NCBI RefSeq assembly: GCF_009905375.1
Contig: NC_133649.1
Location: 237,798,201-237,862,200, forward strand
Length of the DNA: 64,000 bases
Direction of reading: 5' to 3'
Source: Apium graveolens
Taxonomy: Eukaryota > Streptophyta > Magnoliopsida > Apiales > Apiaceae
Below the pieces are notes generated by a model. That model searched no databases. It was given only the letters and a program-made list of their open reading frames with translations, and was not told the DNA's origin. Positions 44,717-55,803 of the stretch are shown here, piece by piece. The number at the start of each line of letters is the position of its first letter. Position 1 is the stretch's first letter. The position numbers and the translations under genes are program-made.

Positions 44717-47700
44717 ATGGCACCCAAAAGAAAAGTACGACCCGACTCATCTAATGGAAATACCGAGGGCCAAAACAATAATAACCAAATGGATCAGATA
44801 TTTCATCTTATGCAACAGCAGATGCTGATGATGCAACAACAAATGCAGTAGCAACAGCAGCAATTCCAATAACAGATGTTACAGCAAGCCGCTCATCCAG
44901 GACATCAAGTACCACCAGCAACACCTACAGTCACTTTCAAGTAATTTCAGGCGGTAAAGGCTCCGGAATTTGTCGGTTCCACAGATCCTACAAAGGCGAG
45001 AGCTTGGCTGAAGGAAATGGAAAAGGCTTTTACGTTGGTGAAAGTTGAGGAAGAACAGAAGACGGATTTTGCCAGCTACTTTCTGAAAGGTGAAGCCAAT
45101 TATTGGTGGAAATCGAAGAAAGCTTTGGAAGGGGAAGGTGTGGTGACCTGGGATAGATTCACTAATCTTTTCCTGGAAAAATATTTCCCTCGTTTTATGA
45201 AGAACCAGATGGAGATCAAGTTCCTGGAGCTGAAGTAAGATAACTTATCGGTAGCGGATTATGAGACCAAGTTCACTGAATTGGCCAGATTTGTTCCTGA
45301 GCAAGTGGATACGGATGAAAAGCGGGCCAAGAGATTCCAGCAGGGACTGAAACCATGGATTCGTAGCAGGGTAGCTGTGTTTGAGCTGACGATCTATACG
45401 GCTATTGTTCAGAAGGCCATGATCATTGAAGGGGAGAGTGAAGCAGCTCAAAAAGAGAAGGGACCAGGAAATTTCCAGAACTATTTCAACAGAAGGCCGG
45501 GATTTCAAGCCCGGGGAAAAGTAAATACCAGGAGACCGGAACAAAATAACCAGAGGATGGGTAATCGACTTCCTGCCCCAACTCAGCAAAGACTTATCCG
45601 ACCGCCTATACCTGATTGTAGAATATGTGGTAAAAAGCATACGGGGATTTGTAACAAGCCCAATGTCACGTGTTTCAAGTGCAAGCAAAGGGGACATTAC
45701 TCTGGAGAATGTCCGATGGGAAGAGCAGAGGTCACTTGTTTCCAGTATGGAAGAAAAGGACATATTGCCAAAGACTGCAGAGGAGTTGCAATGGCCGCTA
45801 GTATTCCAAGGGTTTTAGCATTACCTCCACCTCCACTACCATCATAAAATCAGCCCAGGGCAAGGACTTTCAATATGTCAATGAAGGAAGCAGTACAGAG
45901 TCCGAATGTGGTTGCAGGTACGCTCCCTGTGAATTCCGTAAATGCTCTAGCATTGATGGATTCAGGAGCTACTAGATCTTTTATTTCTGAAGATTTTATT
46001 CCTAAGATAGACTGTGAAACCCAGTGGTTAAATGAAGTGTTAGTCATAAAATTAGCAAATGATGATTAGGTTACGGTAGATCGAGTATGCCCAGATTGTG
46101 ATATTGAAATAGGGAGATGTCATTTCTCAGTTGATTTGATACCTTTCAGGTTAGGAGAGTTTGATGTTATTTTAGGAATGGATTGGCTAGCTAGTAATAA
46201 TGCTCAGATTGATTGCGCAAATAAGAAAGTGAAATTGCAAACTGAAGAAAATAAAACGGTAACATTTAAAGGTGAAAAGCAAAAGCAGAAATTCCTAACA
46301 ATGATGCAGACGAGACGATTGTTACACCAAGGATGTCAAGCCTATTTAGCCTACGTATTGGATACCAACAAAGAAAGTCCGAAAATTGAAGATATTCCTG
46401 TAGTTTGTGAGTTTCCCGATGTTTTTCCAGATGAACTTCCAGGACTTTCACCGGATCGAGAAATCGAGTTCACTATTGACTTGACGCCAGGGATTGAACC
46501 AATTTCGAAAGCTCCATATCGAATGGCACTTGTTGCAATGAAGGAATTAGCAAAGCAGTTGCAAGAACTTCTCGATAAAGGAATTATAAGGCCAAGTGTA
46601 TCCCCATGGGGCGCACCAGTATTGTTCGTGAAAAAGAAGGATGGTAGCATGCGACTGTGTATTGATTATCGTGAGCTGAACAAGTTAACTATCAAGAATA
46701 AATATCCTTTACTCCGCATCGATGACTTATTTGATCAACTAAAATGAGCAGCATGGTTTTCGAAAATCGACTTACGATCAGGTTATCATCAGTTAAAGAT
46801 CAAGGCAGAAGATATTCCAAAGACGGCGTTCAGAACGAGATATGGACATTATGAATTTCTTGTGATGGCTTATGGATTGACAAATGCACCTGCAGCGTTT
46901 ATGGATTTGATGAATCGAGTATTCAAGAAGTATCTGGATAAGTTTATCATTGTATTTATTGATGACATCTTAATTTATTCAAAGACGGAAGAAGAACATG
47001 CCGCGCACTTAAGAACGACACTGGAGATATTACGAAAGGAGCAGCTTTATGGGAAATTTTCAAAATGTGAATTTTGGTTGAAGGAAGTGCAGTTTTTAGG
47101 ACACATCATTAGTATTGAAGGAATTCAATTGGATCCCGTAAAGATTGAAGCTATTTTAAATTGGGAAAGACCAAAGACGCCAACTGAAGTCAAAAGTTTC
47201 TTGGGGTTAGCCGGTTATTACAAAAGATTCGTTAAAGATTTTGCAAAGATAGCCACACCATTGATGAAGTTGACGCGAAAGAATGAAAAGTTTGAATGGA
47301 ACGAGAAATGTGAAGCAAGTTTCCAAGAATTGAAGAATCGACTAGTAACTGCACCTGTGCTTGTGTTACCTGATGATCAAGAAGACTTTGTCATATATAG
47401 TGACGCTTCTTATCGAGGACTTGGATGTGTTTTGATGTAGCATGGCAACGTGATCGCATATGCTTCCAGACAGTTAAAACCACATGAACAGAAATATTCG
47501 ACGCACGATCTCGAGCTAGCAGCAATTGTGTTCGCACTGAAGCTTTGGAGACATTATATGTACGGTGAAAGATGTGAGATTTATACAGATCACAAAAGTT
47601 TGAAGTACAATTTTACCCAGAAGGAACTTAACATGCGACAGCGACGTTGGCTAGAGTTAATTAAGGATTACGACGTTTCAATCAATTATCATCCAGGCAA

Positions 47701-49277
47701 GGCCAATGTAGTAGCAGATGCGTTAAGTCAAAAGGAACGATTGAACCTGTTAACGTCTTCAGAGGACTTAATCAAGGAATTCGATAAATTGGAGATTGAA
47801 GTTTGTGTACCAGAAAGTGCTACCGAAATGATTTACGCTATGACTTTTCAGCCAGAACTATTGGAGAAAATAAGAAGGTGTCAGGAAGAAGTAATGGACC
47901 AGGATATCGACAATTTAACAGGAGAAGAGATTACCCGTCAGAAGGATGCTAAAGGAATTTTTTGTGTTGCTTCAAGGATCTGGATACCTAATGTACCGGA
48001 ATTAAAAGCGGAAATTTTACAAGATGCTCATAGTTCAAGATATTCGATTCATCCCGGAAGCACAAAAATGTACAGAGACTTGAAGGAAAACTTTTGGTGG
48101 CTGAATATGAAGAAAGAAATAGTGGAATGGGTCAGCAAGTGTTATACGTGCCAAAGAGTGAAAGCTGAACATCAACGCCCGAGCGGACTACTACAGCCAC
48201 TAGATATTCCAGAATGGAAATGGGAACACTTAGCTATGGATTTTGTAGTGGGACTTCCAAGGACGAAAGCAAATCACGATGTAATTTGGGTTATCATTGA
48301 TCGATTGACGAAATCAGCACATTTTTCTTCCGATTAACGAAAGATTTTCACTGGACAAGTTAGTGCACTTATATCTCAAGGAAATCGTAATGCGTTATGG
48401 AGTACCCGTATCCATTGTATCGGATCGAGATCCCCGTTTCAATTCAAGATTTTGGAGACAATTCCAAGAATGTCTAGGAACGAAGTTGAACATGAGTACA
48501 GCTTATCATCCACAAACGGACGGGCGAAGTGAAAGGACAATTCAAACAATCAAAGATATGCTACGTGTATGTGCAATAGACTTTGAAGGCAATTGGGACG
48601 AGCACTTACCGCTAGTGGAATTTTCTTACAATAACAGTTATCAAGCAAGTATTGGGATGCCACCTTATGAAGCTCTATATGGAAGAAAATGCAGATCACC
48701 TACTTGTTGGGATGAAGTGGGAGAACGTAAAATTCTAGGTCCAGAACTGATTCAGCAGACCAAGGAAAAAGTAGAACTGATCTGCAAGCGAATTGAAGCG
48801 GCGCAGAATCGACAGCGTAAATATACCGATCAATCCAGAAAAGACATGGACTACCAGGAAGGGGAACATGTACTATTAAAGGTATCACCATGGAAGGGAC
48901 TCACCAGGTTTGGCAACAAAGGCAAATTGAAACCTCGCTACGTCGGACCATTTGAAATCTTGAAGAAAATTGGGAAGGTTGCGTACGAGTTAGCTTTACC
49001 ACCTCATATACAGCATATTCACAACGTATTTCATGTATCTATGCTTAAGAAATATAACCCTGATACAAGGCATGTAATATAGTATGAACCAATAGAACTT
49101 CAGGCAGATTTGTCGTATGTAGAACAGCCGATAAGAATTCTAGATTGGCAAGAGAAGGTATTAAGAAATAAGTCTGTGTCATTAGTGAGAGTTTTGTGGA
49201 GAAACCCAGTGGTTGAAGAATCAACCTAGGAGCTCGAGAGTGAAATGTTAGAAAAGTATCCTCAGTTGTTTGCATAG
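44717..49277 (+). pseudogene. gag-pol: Element F gag-pol polyprotein (about ten stops, one frameshift)
   Basis: ATG 44717 (MAPKRKVR), Gln-rich segment, Gag core (45017-45460, YWWKSKK), zinc knuckles at about 45615-45780 (CFKCKQRGHYSGEC intact; CFQYGRKGHIAKDC has Tyr for Cys). Protease D-S-G-A-T-R-S-F is at about 45960. RT has FIDD near 46960, RNase H has YSDASYRG near 47396 and YTDHKSL near 47584. Integrase zinc finger is at about 48030-48155, its core has [15 protein letters not shown] and SERTIQT (third acid present), the GPF module is near 48947, and a chromodomain lies at about 49100-49270. Stops: 44849, 44870, 44942, 45236, 45845, 46067, 46745, 47438, 49080, ~49226. A one-base T-run insertion near 48325 shifts the frame. 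Catalytic residues are mostly kept but it cannot be translated. Confidence 0.93.
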
Positions 49278-49305
49278 TGTGATTCTGAGGACGATAAATC
49301 CTGTT

Positions 49306-49317
49306 AAGGGGGGGAGA
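49306..49317 (+). other. Element F polypurine tract
   Basis: AAGGGGGGGAGA just before the 3' LTR start at 49319. Confidence 0.85.
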
Positions 49318-49318
49318 A

Positions 49319-50133
49319 TGTAACGATCGAGAAATTACGCTTGTATTATATCATAATAAAGATAAATTATGTGTATTATTATGTGATTCAATGTGTTGAG
49401 TCATTAAACCCAAACTGCTATGTGTTACGTGTTGTCTGTTTTGATCCAAACGTATTTTGGATATTTATTGAGTATTTTATCGTAAGTTATATATTTTATA
49501 TCAAAACTCGTACAGCTCAAAACCATGTTTTAAAAGCCCGTATTTCAAACAAAATCATTGGCCCTATTTTGCCAAAAATGCCCTATATCATATCGCTATT
49601 TTGAACCCCTAGACGTTTTACAAATTTACCTTTTTCGCGAAAAATGACTTTTCCGGACCCCTTCGGGTACCAAAAAACCCCACAAAAATCACATTTTTTA
49701 TATGATCATGAAATTATCATATATCATTTTTCTTTGCATTTTTGTAATATTCACAATTTTGGGAATTTTTAGCATTAATTTTGTATTTATTGGACATTTA
49801 AAAATTCATTATTATTACCCAAAAATTTTAAAAATTGGGGCCAAATATTTTTATTAGGAGTGTAATTATCCCTTTAATTTTATTTAGGGGTATTATTTTC
49901 ATAAATATAAATACCATGTTTATTGTTAATTATTCAATTAATAATAATAAAAAAAATCTGAAAAATCAAGAAATTCCCCAATTCTCTGAAATTAGTGTTT
50001 GTTGGTGAAGAACAGGGCAGAAATTCAATCGAGGATTTGAAGGTGATTCTGTTAACCAAATCGAACGTGTAAGTAGTCAAATTGAAGCCTGTGGATTCGT
50101 AGTTTCTGATTATGTAAACGTTTTTGTTGTTGG
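49319..50133 (+). repeat. Element F 3' LTR, first 815 bp
   Basis: Matches 39606-40423 with scattered substitutions and small indels. Cut by element G after GTTGG, which in the uninterrupted 5' LTR is followed by ATTCCTTG (near 40422). Confidence 0.93.
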
Positions 50134-53100
50134 TGTAATAACCCCAATTTTTGGGAAATTTTGAAACCCTTAGGAATAGTGTTTTTGCTGAATGAGAAAA
50201 CTTTTAATGCCACACTATGTAGGGGTTCTGATATGGATATTCTGAGATTTTATTAGTACTTTATATGGGATATAAGTGTATGTAAAGATTGTCAGAATCC
50301 AAATCCGAACACTTGGATTTTTCCCGGAAACCCACTAGATACGGAGAGAATTGAGTATAAGGTAACAGGATAAAAAGGATTTAAATTAAAGGATTATAAT
50401 CGAGGATCATAAAAAGGAATATAATGTATTGAGAAAGGTTAAGGGAACCTAAGTTATAAGATCCCGGGTATGATCCTTCAAACGATAAACGAGAATGAAA
50501 GTTAAGCGAACCGTATAGCAGATCAGCGGTCATTAGGCAAACAATTAGGAAGTTAATCAAAGGGATTAGAGTGAGTGATGTCACCCAACCAATGAGAGGA
50601 GGACAAAGAGGGAAGGATGACATCACAACATGACATAGGCATGACATGGGAAGGAAGGAGGTGTGGTTGAATGAGAACCACACAAATTCAAGGGCAACAA
50701 GGTAATTAACTAAATCAAACACAAAAACAAGTCAACCAAGCCAAGCAAAATCATTTTTCATCAAAATCAAAAAGCAACCAAGGCATTGTTCATCTTTGCT
50801 CTCGGCTTTTTACTATTGCAATTGGGCAAGAATTCAAAACTCAAGATCCAAGCCTCTTAAATTGGTGAGTTAATTCCCTAATCATCTTCATGCTTAGTTA
50901 GGGCTATATCATGAGTTTAAGCCATCAATTCCTTCTCCATCTTCTTCATTTAATCAAAGAAGAAGACAATGAATAGTGTTTTCAAGTTTTTAACTTGATA
51001 TTTTTCTTGTTTTCCTTGAAGATCCAAGCATTCCTAAGACTTCTCAAAGCTTCTTAAGGCTTCCTAGCTACTCCCACCACTTCAAGGAAGGTATACCATC
51101 TCCAAACCCTAGATTCCTATATATTATAAGATGATTTTGATTAGTAGGGTGATATTGTAGCTTGTTGTTGTGATTAGAGTTTGGGATTTGAAATGGTAGT
51201 GAAATGGAATGGTAAATGTTGTTGTTTTGATTAAAAGAACTTAAGTATGATTAAAGTTAAGCTTAGGCATAAGTATGAATGTTAAAATTGAATTGGTTGG
51301 GGTTGTTATGATGTGATAAGGATGGATGTTGGTTGTATGTTGGATTTGAGGTTGAATTGGGTTGGTTTTGAATGGTTTAAAATTGGAAAATTGCGTAAAC
51401 ATAGCCGTCGTAACGTCCGATTTTCTTTAGACTGTTTTTATGCATAACATTAGGACCCGAGAACCCCCTGCTAGATTATGACCACTGCCATGTTTAGATA
51501 GCTCATGTTACGAGCTTCGTTTTGATATATAGTTCATTCGATTCCGATGCACGGTTTAGGAGAAACGACCGTTTCAAGTAACGGCGTTTCGCGAACGAAA
51601 CTTTTCCCCTCACCTTACTTTGAAACATAGGTTAAAGACCAAAAAAGGTTAATTAATGTATGAAACATTTATGGTAAGTGTGTTAGGCAGTTGGTAAGAC
51701 ACTCGCGAAGGAATCTCCTTAAAACTCGTAAAGGTTAAATTATTAAAAATGGTGGAGCCGAGGGTACTCGAGTGACTTAAGAGAACCAGCGAGCGCAAAA
51801 CAAGCGTTAGAGTCTAAGTTAGTTAAAGTATAGATTTACAAGTGACTTTGGTTTAATTCCAACTTACTTGTTGTTTATAGGTTACCAGACTCGTCCCGAG
51901 CCATTCGTAACCCCCAGTCGCTCAGGCAAGTTTTCTACCCGTTATAACTGTTGTTGTGATGAATATATGTATTTGCATTATCTTGCGATAGATGCATGTT
52001 GGTTAATTAGCAAATGTTGCAATATATTGAAGCATGCTGCTATGGTATATATATGCATGCATGTTTTGTATTCTTTCCATATATATCTGTTGATTCAGTT
52101 GATAATACCTATGCTAGAGGATAGCGGTAATTTGCATATACCCTTAGTATAGGGACCCAAAGGTGAAAATATTTTCTAAAACCGGGAGTCGAGGATCCCG
52201 AGTAGATTTTGTATATATGGATATAAATATATATATATACTTATATATATATATGGTCATAGTTTTCAAAACTGTTAATCGAATAAGGTTTATTCGATAA
52301 CTTTAACTTTATTTTATTATTGAATATTATTTCGAATATTATTCGAAGGCTTATGACTCCTTTATATTAAATGAATATTATTTTGAATATTCATTCGAGG
52401 ACTTATGACTCCTTTTATTTTATTATTTGAATATTATTTGAATAATTCATTCGAGGGCTTATGACTCTTTTATATTATTTATTGAATATTATTTGAATAT
52501 TCATTCGAGGGCTTATGACTCAGTTTATATTATTTAATGAATATTATTTGAATATTCATTTGAGGATCTATGACTCCGATTATTTGCTGAGATATATTCT
52601 TTATTTTATTAAAGAATAAGGTGTCAATAATCAAACTTATTTTCGATTATTCAAATAAAGATAGTACTTTCATATAAGTATATCTTTGGTTATTTAATAC
52701 TCGTTTCAAGTATAAGTTTTAATACTTCTACTTCAATTATTTTTATAAAGATTATTCTTTATGGGAATATTATTTAAATAATAATATTCAGACATTTTCT
52801 AAATATTCTGGGGACTGATTTACTTCATTAAATCAGCTTTACTCCAAACACTCTTTAAAGTGTTTTCGAGTCTTCAAAATGATTTTTAAAAGTTAGAGCG
52901 GATCCCAAAACTCATTTTTATATTTAAGATCTTCCTTTTTAAGGGGATTTAAATACTCGCTCAAAACCTGAGGGATCCGGCTCTGTGGTGTATTTTATAT
53001 TCGCAACACGGTTGCAGTTTTGGTAAATGAATTGATTACTTACCCAACGTTCGGGAAGTAAGTCCATCTATTGAGTCGGCATAAGCAACATGGGCTCAGT

Positions 53101-54358
53101 GGGCGTCCATGATAGTGTAAGTGGCTCAGTGGGAGTCCATCAAATGCATAAGTGGCTGAGTGGCAGTCCAGCATAAGGTCCTATTACGACCAGGGTGATG
53201 ACCAGTGGGGAATTCGTCCATCTACTAGTAGAAAAGGTTACTTATGGGTATCTTTGCCTGATCAGCAAGATACCTGGTTTATGCCAAAATTCTTTTCCTT
53301 TCCAAATTTATTGGATATTGCAACTCTGTTCATACTTTACATGACAGAGGTTTTCAGGAAATGTATAAAGAAGATGTATATGTGGATATATATATATATA
53401 TATCAGAACTTAATGAAGTATATCCTAACTTCATTTCCTTTAATAATATTTCAAAGATTGAATCTATTCAAGTCTTATCTTGTGGTCTCATCAGTGGGAT
53501 GAACTTTTGAAATTAATTATAACTTGAACGGTGGTAGTTCAAGTAGTATTTGGAAAAGATATAAGTATATTGGAGTATCTTGTACCTTCATCTTTTAAAC
53601 TTATATCTAGTTAATAATTGTCTTATGAATGACAAAGATTTTCAGAAAAACGTTGAGACAAGGTTAGATATATTAGATCACCTTGCAACGATACTTTTTA
53701 TACAGTTATAAACTAGAACTTTGTGTATATTATGCATGGAAGAGGACTTCCAAGATTTTGAAAATTATATATGTATATATATACTGACTATTTTGCGACT
53801 TCATTGCATTAAAATATCAAACTTGGTTCATTTCTTTTGACCAAGACTTTCATGAGTACTATGAGAAGGCTCATATATTGTTAATCATTATACATATTAT
53901 TTTGGTGGGCTTGCTGCTCACCCTTGCTTTCTTCTTTCATCACACAACATTAGATAGACAAGATGAACAGGACCAAGCTCCCAATTCGCGAGCGGATAGG
54001 AAGCATTCCGCAGTTTCCTATAGGTGTTGAAGTCACTGTAGCTGAGGTAGGGAAATACCAATAGACTAGGCTTCAACTTTTGATGTACCAGATTATGTAT
54101 ATTTACGAATTGTAATAATGGCAAGGAATATGTAAATTTATTCAGAACCTTTTTAAGGTGTAACGGTTTATAATTGTGGAATATAAGGACTTGTGTTATT
54201 TTTTGAGTGTTCATCTCTGAGACTATAACTTGTGGTGTGTGTGTTGCTTGTGGGGTCACAGTACAGAGTAGTTGATTATTTATTAAGATTGGGTGTTATT
54301 AAGGGAAATGGAACTCGTGACAACCCGGATCCCCGACCCCGGATTTGGGGGTGTTACA
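50134..54358 (+). repeat. Element G 5' LTR (4225 bp)
   Basis: TGTAATAACCCC to GGGGGTGTTACA. U3 motifs: GTGATGTCACC near 50575, ATGACATCA at 50617-50625, and the inverted repeat GTGTGGTT/AACCACAC at 50661-50683. Start region near 50797, hairpin 51562-51590, 55-bp-type repeats about 52300-52580, A-box-like repeats from about 53092, leader exon 53954-54046. Clearly homologous to A and B LTRs with moderate divergence. Confidence 0.95.
53954..54046 (+). CDS. Putative LTR leader exon of element G
   Basis: Acceptor-like ACATTAG (AG at 53952-53953), ATG at 53963, 28 codons to GAG before GTAGGG. The peptide has the same length as in A (MNRTKLPIRER) and a related I-P-Q-F motif, with several replacements. 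No in-frame acceptor is available downstream in this copy, because the AG used by A reads AA here (54544-54545). The exon is probably orphaned. Confidence 0.4.
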
Positions 54359-54362
54359 GAAG

Positions 54363-54374
54363 TGGTATCAGAGC
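54363..54374 (+). other. Element G primer-binding site (tRNA-iMet)
   Basis: TGGTATCAGAGC, four bases after the LTR. Confidence 0.93.
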
Positions 54375-54545
54375 TAAGCGTTATAAACCTCAGAGATGAT
54401 GGGACGTTAAGATAATAAGTTCACTAAGATAATAAGAACTCTTGCCAAGTTCATAGTCGGGCTACCTAACGTAGCACTGACAGTTAAAACCCTTACGGGA
54501 ACCCTTATAAGTATCGTGATAGTAACATAGTTCGTTCTCGTATAA

Positions 54546-55393
54546 GGCAGCGGGGCACCGAACCTTGAGGTTCAGGAGCATCAGCATGAGGATGTTTTAT
54601 TACAAGTCGGAGATCAAATTGTGAATCCGATGGAGTACCCAAATGAGGGACCGGATGAGGTTCAGATAGAGAATGTTGCGGCTTAGGATGTTATTCCGGA
54701 AAGATTGTGGCTGAGGAGGATCTCATGGAGGATCCTGATGAGAATGAAGAGAGGACCGCTGAGGAACTGATGACCGTAGTCAGGGCGACTACCAGAGCAA
54801 GAATGGCCGCGAGGGTGGCACTAGAGGATGAAGAGTTACCAAGGGCACAAAGGTTAATGAGGGCAGAAGGAGTGGGGCCTTCCACGACCCCAATTATACC
54901 AGTATCAGACCCTCTTCCAGAGGCTCCTGTAGACATCCATGAGGTTCCACCAATTCCTGTTCCCTCCCCTGTACAGAGCCCAGCACATACGGAGGAAATG
55001 CCACCTTTATCCCCTGCACCATTGTCACCTGATACCGTGCTTGGTTATCCATTTGGATCTCCTGGGTCTGCGCCACCTGCACCCCATGGACTGCTAGATG
55101 CTACCACTCAGGCTTCTCTTATCGCCAATTATTATATGACTTTGGGTGGCCTGTCTGAGGCCCGTAATATTAGGAGTGATCTGTTGCATCGACTTACTGC
55201 ACCAAGGATTGAGGGCGGGATACTTCCGGTGGGATTAGCTCATAGCATGGAAAGGATTGAGGCTACCACCCGTGTTACAGCTAGAGGCCATCTTGAGGGT
55301 CAGGTTGATCCAGCTCTACTTGCGACTATCTTAGACCTCATCACCTCTGTGATGGAGCAGGTTAGGGATGTCGTGCGTGCTCGCATCTCTTAA
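54546..55393 (+). pseudogene. Element G accessory ORF between PBS and gag (5' part broken)
   Basis: Homologous to A 9989-10836. The first ~50 codons contain a TAG near 54683 and a small deletion near 54700. From 54707 the frame is open to TAA at 55391-55393 (228 codons, first codon GTG, no early ATG). Acidic N-terminal part (EDPDENEERTAEEL), Pro/Ser-rich middle, and a C-terminal helical segment (LLATILDLITSVMEQVRDVV) that is frame-shifted in A. It shows what the full C terminus of this family looks like. Function unknown. Confidence 0.65.
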
Positions 55394-55803
55394 TCCATGG
55401 TAGTGTGCAGAGCCAGAGCAATCAAACAAGGGTTTCATGTAGCACCGCTTTTGGAGGATTAGCCTAAGTTATGAATGATTAGTTTTAATGACGAGATGAC
55501 TATCTAGGGTAGTACTTTTGGGATAGGAGCGATAAGTTCAAATGATGTAATCCTCTTTAATATGTTCAGCTGTTGTACCCTCGAACAAATGGTTATGTAT
55601 ATATTCGTTAATTTCAGTTCAGATCAGTTTGTTTGTGATAAAATCACATTGTTAATTGCTCTATTAACACTTAAGAGAGTGTCATGAAGTTTATCGAACT
55701 TGAGAATTCATAATTTGCAATCGTGCAAGGACTAAACGAGGGGAAGACTTAAGCAAAGTAAGTAAGACAAATATCCGGAGATTCTCAAAATTTTCCAAGT
55801 AAT
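55394..55803 (+). other. Spacer between accessory ORF and decayed gag of G
   Basis: No coding potential; homologous to 10837-11259. Ends TTTTCCAAGTAAT before ATG 55804, without the CAG of B, C and F. Confidence 0.5.

Larger units (their letters stand above)
39606..50133 (+). mobile_element. Element F: full-length but degenerate Tekay/Del chromovirus
   Basis: 5' LTR 39606-43212, primer-binding site, accessory ORF, gag-pol, polypurine tract, and 3' LTR from 49319 that is interrupted by G at 50134. Left flank ACATC (39601-39605) is the presumed target duplication; the right copy is outside the window. In the first ~145 bp the LTRs differ at about five positions, more than in G, so F is older than G. 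Its LTR family differs from A/B/G and from C. Confidence 0.92.

Noticed and set aside
53918..54259. 113-codon antisense ORF across the G leader exon
   Set aside because: Opposite strand of the LTR; no recognisable content and not kept in B or F.
54707..55393. GTG at 54707 (and 10064 in A) as a true start codon
   Set aside because: Homology between A and B extends upstream of it; the GTG is only the first permitted start in an open frame.
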